Positions 1-5,884 are shown, numbered from the stretch's first letter. The stretch is 20,304 bases of DNA from an uncultured Oscillospiraceae bacterium (GCA_902489475.1 CABUAH010000033.1:1-20304), one strand, 5' to 3'. Numbers and translations: made by a program. The notes: generated by a model from the sequence alone, not told the origin.

Positions 1-5
1 CGTAT

Positions 6-419
6 TTGTTCATTTTGGTCATAGTATTGCTGTTTATTGGTACATACGGAATAAACAAATACATTGTAAACAATGAGAGCTTACCATTTATAAAATTTAA
101 AAATAATAAGATGAAAATCGTATCTACTGACCTGAATGTAAAGACTGTATATGAGATTTATTATAGCGATATTATAACCGCAAAAATTGATCGAAAAGGC
201 TGCTTAATAATTATTTTTAATAATTGCAGTAAATCAAGCTGTACTTGGAGCAGAAAAGGCAAAACAAAAGAGAAAATCACACACTCTTATGTATCGCCGC
301 CGATTCCTGCCGGATCTGAGCTTGAGGATTATATACTAAACAATCCATACTATGAAGTGATTATATCAAAACGGTTTTATAAACGGTATTTGAAAAGATC
401 AAAGAAGCAAGATGCGTAA
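6..419 (+). CDS. hypothetical membrane-anchored protein, possibly 5'-truncated
   Basis: The frame is open from the window edge. The first possible start is a TTG at base 6, so the true start may lie outside. The product begins with a strongly hydrophobic stretch (residues 2-13, FILVIVLLFIGT), which looks like a transmembrane anchor or the end of one. A mixed beta-rich region of about 90 residues follows, then a very basic tail (KRFYKRYLKRSKK). It has no catalytic motif that I recognise. The length and layout recall small YcxB-like or DUF membrane proteins, but this is only a resemblance. A short hairpin with a T-run follows directly, and the next gene has its own promoter, so it is probably the end of a separate transcription unit. 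Confidence 0.55.
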   Translation: MFILVIVLLFIGTYGINKYIVNNESLPFIKFKNNKMKIVSTDLNVKTVYEIYYSDIITAKIDRKGCLIIIFNNCSKSSCTWSRKGKTKEKITHSYVSPPIPAGSELEDYILNNPYYEVIISKRFYKRYLKRSKKQDA

Positions 420-446
420 AATGGGACTTTATGTCTCATTTTTGAT
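420..446 (+). terminator. intrinsic terminator after the first gene
   Basis: AATGGGAC and GTCTCATT form an 8-bp stem with one G-U pair around a 5-base loop. A run of T follows. It lies immediately after the stop codon at 419. Confidence 0.6.
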
Positions 447-448
447 TG

Positions 449-477
449 TTGCTTTTTTACTTTAGGTATGATATAAT
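449..477 (+). promoter_or_regulatory. sigma-A promoter for the Fic gene
   Basis: TTGCTT (449-454), a 17-base spacer and TATAAT (472-477). TG one base upstream of the -10 (TGaTATAAT) makes it an extended -10 promoter. Transcription would begin near 484, giving a leader of only about 15 bases before the ATG at 499. Confidence 0.7.
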
Positions 478-498
478 TCATTTGAAAGGACGATTACT

Positions 499-1212
499 AT
501 GACCGTTAAAGATTTTATATTCTCAAACAAAGATTACTTTGAGGATTTCATAACAAGAAGCACATATCATTCAAATGCCATAGAAGGAAATACACTGTCT
601 TATGCAGAGACATATGCTATTTTGTTTAATGATAATTCGATGCAGGTGAAAGCTTCTCCTCGTGAGATATATCAGGTAATAAACCATAAGTATGCGCTGA
701 ATTTTGTACTTAACAATCTTGAGTCAGATCTGAGTGAACGATTTATTACCGAAATTGCGAAACTGATAAACAAAAACATAGACGAGATTGACGGATACCG
801 AAAATCTCAGGTTTTTATAAGAGGAGCTGAACACATTCCCCCGGCGCCGCAGATGGTTAAACAAAACATGATGTATTTTGTTCATAACTACAATCACACG
901 ACTTATGATTGCATATATGATAAAATTGCTATGAGCCATATAGAATTTGAACGGATACATCCATTTTCTGACGGGAACGGAAGAACAGGTCGTCTTTTAA
1001 TGAATTATGAGCTTATCCGAAATGATTATTACCCTATTGTAATATCAAAAGACATTCGAGCTGATTACCTTAATATGATTGCATTGGGCGATAGTACATC
1101 TTTATCCAATCTAATTAAGACCTTATCAAACGACGAAGCTGCACGAGCTTCAACGTTTTCATCACAAGGTGATGTTATCAATCAGGATAATTCTCATAAA
1201 CGTGGAAGATAA
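499..1212 (+). CDS. Fic-family AMP transferase, class II (N-terminal inhibitory motif)
   Basis: Fic proteins transfer AMP (sometimes other phosphate-containing groups) to hydroxyl side chains of target proteins. The canonical active-site motif HPFSDGNGRTGR is complete at residues 154-165, with catalytic His154, the phosphate-binding GNGR segment and both Arg. A flap-like segment lies around residues 100-117. The N terminus carries SNAIEG (residues 25-30), matching the (S/T)xxxE(G/N) inhibitory helix. Glu29 would block productive ATP binding, so this is an intramolecularly inhibited class II Fic. At 237 aa it is a minimal Fic protein without an obvious C-terminal DNA-binding domain; the last 25 residues are polar and low in complexity. 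The start has AAAGGA 8-9 bases upstream. No separate antitoxin gene adjoins it, as expected when inhibition is internal. The target is unknown. Confidence 0.9.
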   Translation: MTVKDFIFSNKDYFEDFITRSTYHSNAIEGNTLSYAETYAILFNDNSMQVKASPREIYQVINHKYALNFVLNNLESDLSERFITEIAKLINKNIDEIDGYRKSQVFIRGAEHIPPAPQMVKQNMMYFVHNYNHTTYDCIYDKIAMSHIEFERIHPFSDGNGRTGRLLMNYELIRNDYYPIVISKDIRADYLNMIALGDSTSLSNLIKTLSNDEAARASTFSSQGDVINQDNSHKRGR

Positions 1213-1230
1213 ACAATATTTACACATAAT

Positions 1231-1260
1231 AAAAATCCCCCGGCATAGTCGGGGGTATTT
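1231..1260. terminator. bidirectional terminator after the Fic gene / end of the IS200-type element
   Basis: CCCCCG (1237-1242) pairs with CGGGGG (1250-1255), with A-rich flanks on one side and T-rich flanks on the other. It can end the Fic transcript on the plus strand. On the minus strand it ends with ATTTTTATT and can end a transcript from the element at 1375-1519. It may belong to the right end of that element. Confidence 0.7.
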
Positions 1261-1374
1261 CATATGCGGGCATAGCCCTATGTTAATAGCTGCACCTCAA
1301 GGTGCATGATGGTCTGACACTTGCGTACTCTCCTTACTTGCGACCCGTAAACGGGTTATTGTATTCCGAGAAAC

Positions 1375-1434
1375 TTATTTGATCATGGAATTGCAATTCC
1401 AACTTGTATGTAATAAACTATTATTGTTGTTCAT
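1375..1434 (-). pseudogene. IS200-type transposase remnant, 19 codons
   Basis: From the ATG at 1434 the frame reads MNNNNSLLHTSWNCNSMIK and stops. The NSLLHTSWNC segment matches what I remember of the start of IS200 TnpA (Y1 HUH transposase). The HUH motif and catalytic Tyr are absent, so the remainder was deleted. A ribosome site (GGAG, 11 bases upstream) is preserved, so the peptide could still be translated. The bases after the WNC codon, TGGAATTGCAATTCCA on this strand, are a perfect palindrome, which may mark the deletion junction. Confidence 0.55.
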
Positions 1435-1490
1435 CAATCTTTCAACTCCTTTGTTTTAAATCTTAGTATAGTTTGCCAGACCATACTTCC

Positions 1491-1519
1491 ATTTTATTAC
1501 TCTGGAGTTGTTTTTTCAA
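1491..1519 (-). promoter_or_regulatory. candidate promoter reading into the IS200-type remnant
   Basis: On the minus strand TTGAAA (1519-1514), a 17-base spacer and TAAAAT (1496-1491). It would start an RNA near 1485, at the left-end hairpin, running to the terminator at 1231-1260 (about 230-250 bases). Confidence 0.5.
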
Positions 1520-1540
1520 TTCACCGCTTAAGCTCCTCTG

Positions 1541-1567
1541 AACTCCCGGCACAGCCGGGAGTTTTCG
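1541..1567 (+). terminator. strong plus-strand intrinsic terminator without an adjacent gene
   Basis: ACTCCCGGC / GCCGGGAGT forms a 9-bp stem with a 3-base loop, followed by TTTTCGTTT. The T-tract is only on the plus side. No plus-strand gene ends nearby. It could be the original Fic-gene terminator, displaced by insertion of the IS200-type element. Confidence 0.65.
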
Positions 1568-1575
1568 TTTGACAA

Positions 1576-1612
1576 CAAAAAGTTCGAGCCTGAAATTTAA
1601 GCCCGAACTTTT
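1576..1612 (-). terminator. terminator of the flavodoxin/radical SAM operon
   Basis: On the minus strand AAAAGTTCGGGC pairs with GCTCGAACTTTT (one G-U pair), followed by T. It lies 14 bases past the DUF2344 stop codon. The stem is fully paired only when read on the minus strand. Confidence 0.7.
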
Positions 1613-1625
1613 ATTTTATCCAAAA

Positions 1626-2282
1626 TCAAAAATAATCGTTTCCGTCATCCATTAAGATTCTAATACGCTTTGTTTTAACCGAAAAATTTTTCTTTGAAAA
1701 CTCAGAAAAAGCATCTGTCAAAACACCGGGATTGATGTTATTATCACATCCTGCCGGAAGCAGAACCTTTATTAACAGCCCATCTCCGTTATTTTGGATC
1801 TCTGATACTTCCAAATTCTGCTTTATATCAATTATCTTTTCCTTTTTCTTCTTAGTGATTTTTGTGATTTCAATTTTGTCTTGAGAAATGAAGCTGTTAA
1901 AATCATCTAAAATATCCCGCTCACATTTAAAATGAATTTCATATTCCGCTTTTTTGATTCTTTTATGTTCGTTGACAGGTTCGCTGACTTTTAGAATTCT
2001 AATTCCTTCCGGAAGAGCGGAGTTTAGTCTTGCAGCGACTTCTTCATTCGGAATTTTTTCTGTGAGCGCCACATCCATTACCTCAACATCGCTCATAACT
2101 CCCAAAGAAAGTGCAAGCGGAAACATTATATATGCGTGCGGATTAAAACCCTTTGTATACCAAATCGGCAGCTTAGCACGCTTAAATGCACGCTGCATTG
2201 TACGCATAAGGTCAAGGTGCGATATGTACACAGCTCTATCGGATTTTGAAAATGTAAGACGGTAATCATACCTTTCTTCCAC
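1626..2282 (-). CDS. DUF2344 (TIGR03936-type) radical SAM-linked protein
   Basis: This is a 218-aa protein of the family that travels with B12-binding-type radical SAM proteins. The start is YDYRLTFSKSDRAVYISHLD, and the segment RTMQRAFKRAKLPIWYTKGF with NPHAYIMFPLALSLGV is characteristic. In many genomes the two are adjacent or fused. The role is not established; tRNA or ribosome maturation is often guessed from gene neighbourhood. I place the start at a GTG (base 2282) preceded by GGAGG with 8-base spacing. A longer open frame runs upstream, but it overlaps the previous gene deeply and has no ribosome site. The start overlaps the last 17 bases of the radical SAM gene, implying translational coupling. 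A segment rich in Lys (KKKKEK) divides two halves. Confidence 0.85.
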   Translation of the reverse strand: MEERYDYRLTFSKSDRAVYISHLDLMRTMQRAFKRAKLPIWYTKGFNPHAYIMFPLALSLGVMSDVEVMDVALTEKIPNEEVAARLNSALPEGIRILKVSEPVNEHKRIKKAEYEIHFKCERDILDDFNSFISQDKIEITKITKKKKEKIIDIKQNLEVSEIQNNGDGLLIKVLLPAGCDNNINPGVLTDAFSEFSKKNFSVKTKRIRILMDDGNDYF

Positions 2283-4119
2283 AGTATACACCTCCGCATT
2301 CTTTTTTGATTCCGCAACCCGAACACTTATCCTTACAGTTCGGTGTTGTTTTAGATTCGTGTGCCAGCTTGTTTTCACGCACAAAGAAGCTCTTTGAAAC
2401 AAGATAATCAAGGTGATCCCAAGGCATTATTTCATCATATTCTCGCTTTCTGCAAGCATAAAACTCAGGATCAATGTTGAGATCTTTGAAAACCTGCCAC
2501 CAGATATCAGGCTTAAAATACTCGTCCCAGCTATCCATTTTACAGCCTCTTCGCCAAGCTTCTTCTATGACATCTGCTAAACGTCTGTCACCTCTCGCAA
2601 GGGCCGCTTCAAGCAGACTTATATTATAATCATGCCAACTTGCCCTTATCTTTCTTGTTTTAAGGCTTTCAAGCAGATGCTTTTGTTTTTTCAAAACTTC
2701 TTCTTTTGTTGCCTGCGGTTCAAACTCAAAAGGCGTAAACGGTTTTGGAACAAATGTTGCACAGGAAATCGACACGGAAACATTGCCTTTACCACGCTTT
2801 TCCTTTGGAACTGAATAAAAAAGATCTATTATTTTTTGAGCCGTGTTTGCCATTCCCTCAATATCTTCAAGCGTTTCGGTTGGAAGCCCAAGCATAAAAT
2901 ACAGCTTTACAGAGGTGTACCCTCCCTCAAAAGCTATTCGACAGGACCGCATTATTTCTTCTTCAGATACATTTTTGTTTATTACATCACGAAGTCGCTG
3001 GGTTCCTGCTTCTGGTGCAAAGGTCAGTCCGCTTTTTCGGACAGTTTTTACCTTTTCCAAAACTTCCTCGCTGAAATTGTCTACACGCAGCGACGGTAAA
3101 GATAACGATATATGCTCGTCCTTTGTATAGTCTACAAGTTCCTCCAAAAGACCGTTTATATTTGTATGATCGCTTGTTGAAAGAGAGGAAAGTGAAACCT
3201 CTTCATATCCTGTACTCGAACATAAATCCTTTGTACTTTGAGCGATAGTGGATACATCCTTTTCTCTGAATGGGCGGTAAATAAATCCTGCCTGACAAAA
3301 ACGGCAGCCTCTTATGCAGCCTCTAAGCACCTCGACAACAGCTCGATCATGAACTATCTGTGTAAACGGCACGACAAAATCTTTCGGGTAATAAACGCTG
3401 TTAAAATCCTTTATCACTCTCTTTTTAACTCTCTCAGGAATGCCCTCAAGCTTCGGTTTACAGGATTTTATTGTATTGTCGTCATTGTACTCGACCTCAT
3501 AAAAGCTTGGCACATAAATGCCCTCTATTTTTGCCGCTTCAAGCAGAAACTCACGCTTACTCTTGTTTTCTTTCTTCATTTTATTATAAAGGTCCAAAAG
3601 CTCAAGATTCACCTCTTCGCCTTCGCCCAGAATAAATATGTCAAAGAACTCTGCCAAAGGCTCAGGGTTGCAAACGCAGGGTCCTCCGCCCACAACTATA
3701 GGATATGAGTCATCCCTCTCGCTCGAACGAATCGGAACTCCTGCAAGGTCAAGCATATTAAGAACATTTGTAAAGCTTAGCTCATACTGAAGCGTAAAAC
3801 CGATAAAGTCAAAATCCTTTATCGGGTCAAGACTTTCAAGTCCATACAGAAGAATTCCCTCTTCACGCATTTTTGCTTCAAAATCAGCTTCCGGCTGGAA
3901 TACTCTTTCGCACCAGAATTCCTCTCTTGCGTTTTTCAGTCCGTAAAGTATTTTCATGCCCAAGTGGCTCATTCCGACATCATATGTATCGGGAAAGCAG
4001 AAAGCAAACCTTACCTCCACTTTGCTTTTATCCTTTACAACGCTTCCGTGTTCACCGCCTATATATCTTGCAGGACGCTGAACAAGCGGCAGTATTTTTT
4101 CAATCTTTTCTCTATACAT
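2266..4119 (-). CDS. B12-binding-type radical SAM protein (TIGR03960-like)
   Basis: This is a 617-aa radical SAM enzyme. The N-terminal third (to about residue 180) has the cobalamin-binding-like Rossmann region (FCFPDTYDVGMSHLG, VVGGGPCVCNPEPLAEFFD, LGEGEE). The radical SAM core starts at residue 268 with CIRGCRFC (Cys268, Cys272, Cys275), which binds the [4Fe-4S] cluster that cleaves S-adenosylmethionine. Later core signatures include SLSSLSTSDH and TFAPEAGTQRLR. The C-terminal tail is rich in Cys (CKDKCSGCGIKKECGGVYC) and could hold another cluster or a metal. The substrate is unknown. The ribosome site AGAGG lies 6 bases before the ATG. It sits 33 bases behind the flavodoxin gene, a possible electron donor. 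Its family is commonly followed by DUF2344, RNase G and ribosomal L21 genes; only DUF2344 is present here. Confidence 0.9.
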   Translation of the reverse strand: MYREKIEKILPLVQRPARYIGGEHGSVVKDKSKVEVRFAFCFPDTYDVGMSHLGMKILYGLKNAREEFWCERVFQPEADFEAKMREEGILLYGLESLDPIKDFDFIGFTLQYELSFTNVLNMLDLAGVPIRSSERDDSYPIVVGGGPCVCNPEPLAEFFDIFILGEGEEVNLELLDLYNKMKKENKSKREFLLEAAKIEGIYVPSFYEVEYNDDNTIKSCKPKLEGIPERVKKRVIKDFNSVYYPKDFVVPFTQIVHDRAVVEVLRGCIRGCRFCQAGFIYRPFREKDVSTIAQSTKDLCSSTGYEEVSLSSLSTSDHTNINGLLEELVDYTKDEHISLSLPSLRVDNFSEEVLEKVKTVRKSGLTFAPEAGTQRLRDVINKNVSEEEIMRSCRIAFEGGYTSVKLYFMLGLPTETLEDIEGMANTAQKIIDLFYSVPKEKRGKGNVSVSISCATFVPKPFTPFEFEPQATKEEVLKKQKHLLESLKTRKIRASWHDYNISLLEAALARGDRRLADVIEEAWRRGCKMDSWDEYFKPDIWWQVFKDLNIDPEFYACRKREYDEIMPWDHLDYLVSKSFFVRENKLAHESKTTPNCKDKCSGCGIKKECGGVYCGRKV

Positions 4120-4152
4120 AAGTTACCTCTTTCTCAGAAACCGACATTTAAA

Positions 4153-4686
4153 TTAAACATCTACTTCAGCAACAATATTATCCAAACCGGAAAAATCAAT
4201 AAAATCCACCTTTTGATTATAAGTGTCTATCATTGCTCTGACTTCTGCTGTTTTCTTTTCTTCCGGCATATTTTTGGCTTTCTTATAAAGCATACTCATC
4301 ATTGTTTTGTGTGTAAAACTTAAGTTTGAATAATCGATTCCGCCCCTCAAATGAAAAATTTTAGTTTTCGCTGCAATATTTGCTGTGAGTTGTTTTTTAA
4401 TACTATTTTTTATATTATCCGTATTTTCTTTATTAGTTGGATCAGCTAGTCCAACTGTTGCTAATATAATCTTTTTATCGGATACGTCGGTTATTTTCTT
4501 TAATGTCTTTGCCATGCCTAAGACTCCGCCTGCATACAATGCTCCCAGATAAATAATAGTGTCATAATCATCTATATCTTTTACCCTATCAAAAGATACT
4601 GCTTTTACATTTATCCTTCTCGCTAATTCTTCGGCATACTTTTTTGTTGTTCCGTATTTAGAACCGTATATTATGATTTTACACAT
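4153..4686 (-). CDS. flavodoxin-domain protein
   Basis: This is a 177-aa single-domain flavodoxin that should bind FMN and carry low-potential electrons. The N-terminal strand and phosphate-binding loop are clear (KIIIYGSKYGTTKKYAEELA, residues 3-22). The second FMN-facing loop is around TIIYLGALYAGGVLGMAKTL. A long C-terminal helix region holds SFTHKTMMSMLYKKAKN, a form seen in the flavodoxin-like (HemG-type) branch. The start chosen is the ATG at 4686, 6 bases after GGAGG; a TTG two codons upstream lies within the spacing and is unlikely. It is the first gene of the operon with the radical SAM protein, which fits a role in reducing that enzyme's Fe-S cluster. That link is inferred from position only. 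Confidence 0.8.
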   Translation of the reverse strand: MCKIIIYGSKYGTTKKYAEELARRINVKAVSFDRVKDIDDYDTIIYLGALYAGGVLGMAKTLKKITDVSDKKIILATVGLADPTNKENTDNIKNSIKKQLTANIAAKTKIFHLRGGIDYSNLSFTHKTMMSMLYKKAKNMPEEKKTAEVRAMIDTYNQKVDFIDFSGLDNIVAEVDV

Positions 4687-4761
4687 AATCAACCTCCGTT
4701 ACTAATTTTGATTTGTTTTTTATACAGGTTATTTACACTCTAATTTGTTATATTAAATAAC

Positions 4762-4790
4762 AGTATACCATATTTCCGAAAACCCCGCAA
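4762..4790 (-). promoter_or_regulatory. promoter of the flavodoxin-radical SAM-DUF2344 operon
   Basis: On the minus strand TTGCGG (4790-4785), 17 bases, TATACT (4767-4762). The leader would be about 70 bases. It lies back to back with the promoter of the HD-domain gene. Confidence 0.6.
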
Positions 4791-4794
4791 GCAC

Positions 4795-4823
4795 TTGAAA
4801 GTCAATACGGAATATGTTATACT
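4795..4823 (+). promoter_or_regulatory. promoter of the HD-domain gene
   Basis: TTGAAA (4795-4800), 17 bases, TATACT (4818-4823). The predicted start is near 4830, 19 bases before the ATG. It overlaps the beginning of the longest open frame, which is one reason for choosing the downstream start. Confidence 0.75.
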
Positions 4824-4848
4824 AAAAAACAGAAACGGAGGTTTTATA

Positions 4849-5436
4849 ATGACCAACAAAGAAAGATTTATAGAAATTTATAATACATATATAAAAAGAG
4901 AAGGTGCAGCAAAGCTTTTGGAATATCTAAAAAGCTCATCCTGCGACTTCTTTTCCGCCCCTGCTTCAACACGTTATCACGGCGCATATGAGGGTGGTCT
5001 TTTGGAGCACAGCCTAAATGTTTACGACTGCCTTGTAAGCTATCTTTCACGTCCCGAAGCAAAAGAAAAATTCGGGCTTGAATTTTCCGATGAAAGCATT
5101 GCAATCGTGTCACTTTTGCACGACATTTGCAAGACTAATGTATACAAAAAAGATTACAGAAATGTCAAAGATGAAACGGGAACATGGATAAAGGTCCCTA
5201 CATATAAATTTGAGGACAATCTCCCCTACGGTCACGGCGAAAAGAGCGTTTATATCGTTTCAGGATTTATGCGGCTCACTCGTGATGAAGCTTTTGCAAT
5301 AAGATACCACATGGGCTTTTCAGGTGAAGAGAACAAAAACACAGTGGGAAATGCGCTTGATATGTTTCCTCTTGCGCTGGCGCTCAATATAGCCGACATG
5401 GAAGCGACGTTTTTACTTGAGGACAGGAATGGATAA
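4849..5436 (+). CDS. HD-domain phosphohydrolase
   Basis: This is a 195-aa HD-superfamily protein, expected to be a metal-dependent phosphohydrolase. The pattern starts with YHGAYEGGLLEHS (His44, His54), followed by the HD doublet in SLLHDICKTN (His91-Asp92), GHGEKS, and RYHMGF with ADMEA near the C terminus. The HxxxxGGLLEHS segment resembles the HD domain of YhaM-type 3'-5' exoribonucleases, but there is no OB-fold domain, so the substrate (nucleotide or RNA) is open. The start is the ATG at 4849, with GGAGG 8 bases upstream. The longer frame would place 18 codons over the promoter. No terminator is evident directly after the stop; the antitoxin RNA promoter begins 16 bases later. Confidence 0.8.
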   Translation: MTNKERFIEIYNTYIKREGAAKLLEYLKSSSCDFFSAPASTRYHGAYEGGLLEHSLNVYDCLVSYLSRPEAKEKFGLEFSDESIAIVSLLHDICKTNVYKKDYRNVKDETGTWIKVPTYKFEDNLPYGHGEKSVYIVSGFMRLTRDEAFAIRYHMGFSGEENKNTVGNALDMFPLALALNIADMEATFLLEDRNG

Positions 5437-5451
5437 AAACAGCTTTTGGGG

Positions 5452-5480
5452 TTGACATATAGAATTTTTCGGAATATAAT
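5452..5480 (+). promoter_or_regulatory. strong promoter of the antisense (antitoxin) RNA
   Basis: TTGACA (5452-5457), exactly 17 bases, TATAAT (5475-5480). This is consensus sigma-A. No protein gene follows before the terminator at 5533-5566, so it drives a short RNA starting near 5487. Confidence 0.85.
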
Positions 5481-5490
5481 ATAAATAACC

Positions 5491-5524
5491 ACGAAAGGTA
5501 TAATATGTGTTGTCAAGGTGACAC
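5491..5524 (+). repeat. direct repeat copy 1 (antitoxin RNA side)
   Basis: Block a is ACGAAAGGTATAATAT (5491-5506), then a 5-base spacer, then block b GTCAAGGT (5512-5519). It matches the copy at 5641-5673, with one mismatch in block a and none in block b. The spacers differ in length (5 against 2). Confidence 0.85.
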
Positions 5525-5532
5525 GCAAAAGA

Positions 5533-5566
5533 AAATCCCCGGAGCTGCTACTCCGGGGATTTTTTG
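5533..5566. terminator. shared bidirectional terminator of the toxin and antisense RNA
   Basis: AATCCCCGGAG and CTCCGGGGATT form an 11-bp perfect stem with a 6-base loop. It is flanked by A on the left and TTTTTT on the right, so it works in both directions. Confidence 0.9.
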
Positions 5567-5579
5567 TGCTTTTGTCGGG

Positions 5580-5663
5580 CTACTTTCTGCCAAGCCACTT
5601 GCATATGTAATAACCAATTACACTTGCTGCGACAGAAATTACGAAAGATATAATATAAGTCAA
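5580..5663 (-). CDS. small hydrophobic peptide, putative type I toxin (27 aa)
   Basis: From a TTG start at 5663 the peptide is a 27-residue membrane helix. It begins TYIISFVISVAASV, continues GYYICKWLGRK, and stops. A hydrophobic segment of about 20 residues ends in a Cys-Lys-Trp and basic tail, as in holin-like or Fst-like toxins of Firmicutes; I recall many clostridial peptides ending in YYICKWL. The ribosome site GGAGG lies 8 bases upstream. An in-frame GTG at 5672 would add three residues but overlaps the ribosome site. The stop is followed by the shared terminator. A stem CTTCC-GTCA-GGAGG just upstream can mask the ribosome site, as in regulated toxin mRNAs. Toxicity is inferred from architecture, not shown. 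Confidence 0.7.
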   Translation of the reverse strand: MTYIISFVISVAASVIGYYICKWLGRK

Positions 5664-5673
5664 GGTTTTCACC
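5641..5673 (+). repeat. direct repeat copy 2 (toxin translation start side)
   Basis: Block a is ACGAAAGATATAATAT (5641-5656) and block b GTCAAGGT (5659-5666). On the minus strand block b covers the TTG start codon and block a covers codons 3-8 of the toxin. It is the presumed pairing target of the antisense RNA. Confidence 0.85.
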
Positions 5674-5703
5674 TCCCTCCTGACGGAAGAAGCCGACTTA
5701 GGT

Positions 5704-5733
5704 AGTATATCATCTATACATTAATATTGTCAA
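5704..5733 (-). promoter_or_regulatory. promoter of the putative toxin mRNA
   Basis: On the minus strand TTGACA (5733-5728), an 18-base spacer, TATACT (5709-5704). The predicted start near 5697 gives a leader of about 34 bases and a mRNA of roughly 160 bases. Confidence 0.75.
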
Positions 5734-5785
5734 ATTTCATCAATATTGTTATAACGTGTAATTATAACAAAACATTTTTGGGGGG

Positions 5786-5814
5786 TTGACAAATAAAATT
5801 TCGTATGGTAAAAT
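5786..5814 (+). promoter_or_regulatory. promoter of tRNA-Leu
   Basis: TTGACA (5786-5791), 17 bases, TAAAAT (5809-5814). It lies about 70 bases before the mature tRNA 5' end. Confidence 0.8.
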
Positions 5815-5884
5815 ACTTTTTGTTGTGAAGAATTTTGCGTTATATATTAAATAATCGGAGATTATTTAATTACGAATTATATAT

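Larger units (their letters stand above)
1230..1510 (-). mobile_element. miniature IS200/IS605-family element (internally deleted, non-autonomous)
   Basis: This region fills most of the 413-base gap between the Fic gene and the DUF2344 gene. Read on the minus strand it holds, in order: an imperfect hairpin at 1465-1487 (AGTATGGT / ACTATACT), a ribosome site AAAGGAG, and a short frame (1375-1434) whose first 14 residues, MNNNNSLLHTSWNC, resemble the N terminus of IS200 transposases (type NSLxHTxWxCKYHIVF). The transposase then breaks off. Downstream are the hairpins ACCCG/CGGGT (1352-1365), GCACC/GGTGC (1292-1305) and GGGC/GCCC near 1265-1275, then the G/C terminator. ATGGTCTG (1309-1316) is complementary to CAGACCAT (1477-1484), linking the two ends. 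No terminal inverted repeat or target duplication is visible, as expected for this family. The exact ends are uncertain. Confidence 0.6.
5487..5566 (+). ncRNA. putative antisense RNA antitoxin of a type I (Fst/par-like) module
   Basis: A transcript of about 80 bases is bounded by the consensus promoter at 5452-5480 and the terminator at 5533-5566. Its 5' part (5491-5524) contains two blocks, ACGAAAGGTATAATAT and GTCAAGGT, that are nearly repeated at 5641-5666. There the same blocks lie on the strand opposite the toxin start region. The RNA can therefore pair in trans with the toxin mRNA over its start codon and first codons. It also overlaps the toxin transcript tail to tail at the shared terminator. 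This is the arrangement known for RNA II of the enterococcal par/Fst locus. The short frame ATG-TGT-TGT inside it runs through the terminator and is not taken as a gene. Confidence 0.65.

Noticed and set aside
499..1212. Fic gene as toxin of a two-gene toxin-antitoxin system
   Set aside because: The inhibitory motif is within the same protein (residues 25-30). The upstream gene does not resemble an antitoxin and is separated by a terminator and promoter.
1230..1510. The structured gap as a known regulatory RNA (for example 6S or a riboswitch)
   Set aside because: I recognise no conserved core of such RNAs, while the short frame with an IS200-transposase-like start gives a better explanation. 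This is not fully excluded.
2632..4323. Several plus-strand open frames of 60-156 codons across the radical SAM and flavodoxin genes
   Set aside because: They lie antisense to genes with clear family motifs, lack ribosome sites and have unnatural composition (rich in Cys, Ser, Phe).
5505..5705. Plus-strand open frame of 66 codons starting ATG-TGT-TGT
   Set aside because: It runs through the perfect bidirectional terminator, has a poor ribosome site and is antisense to the small peptide gene. It is an accident of the antisense RNA.
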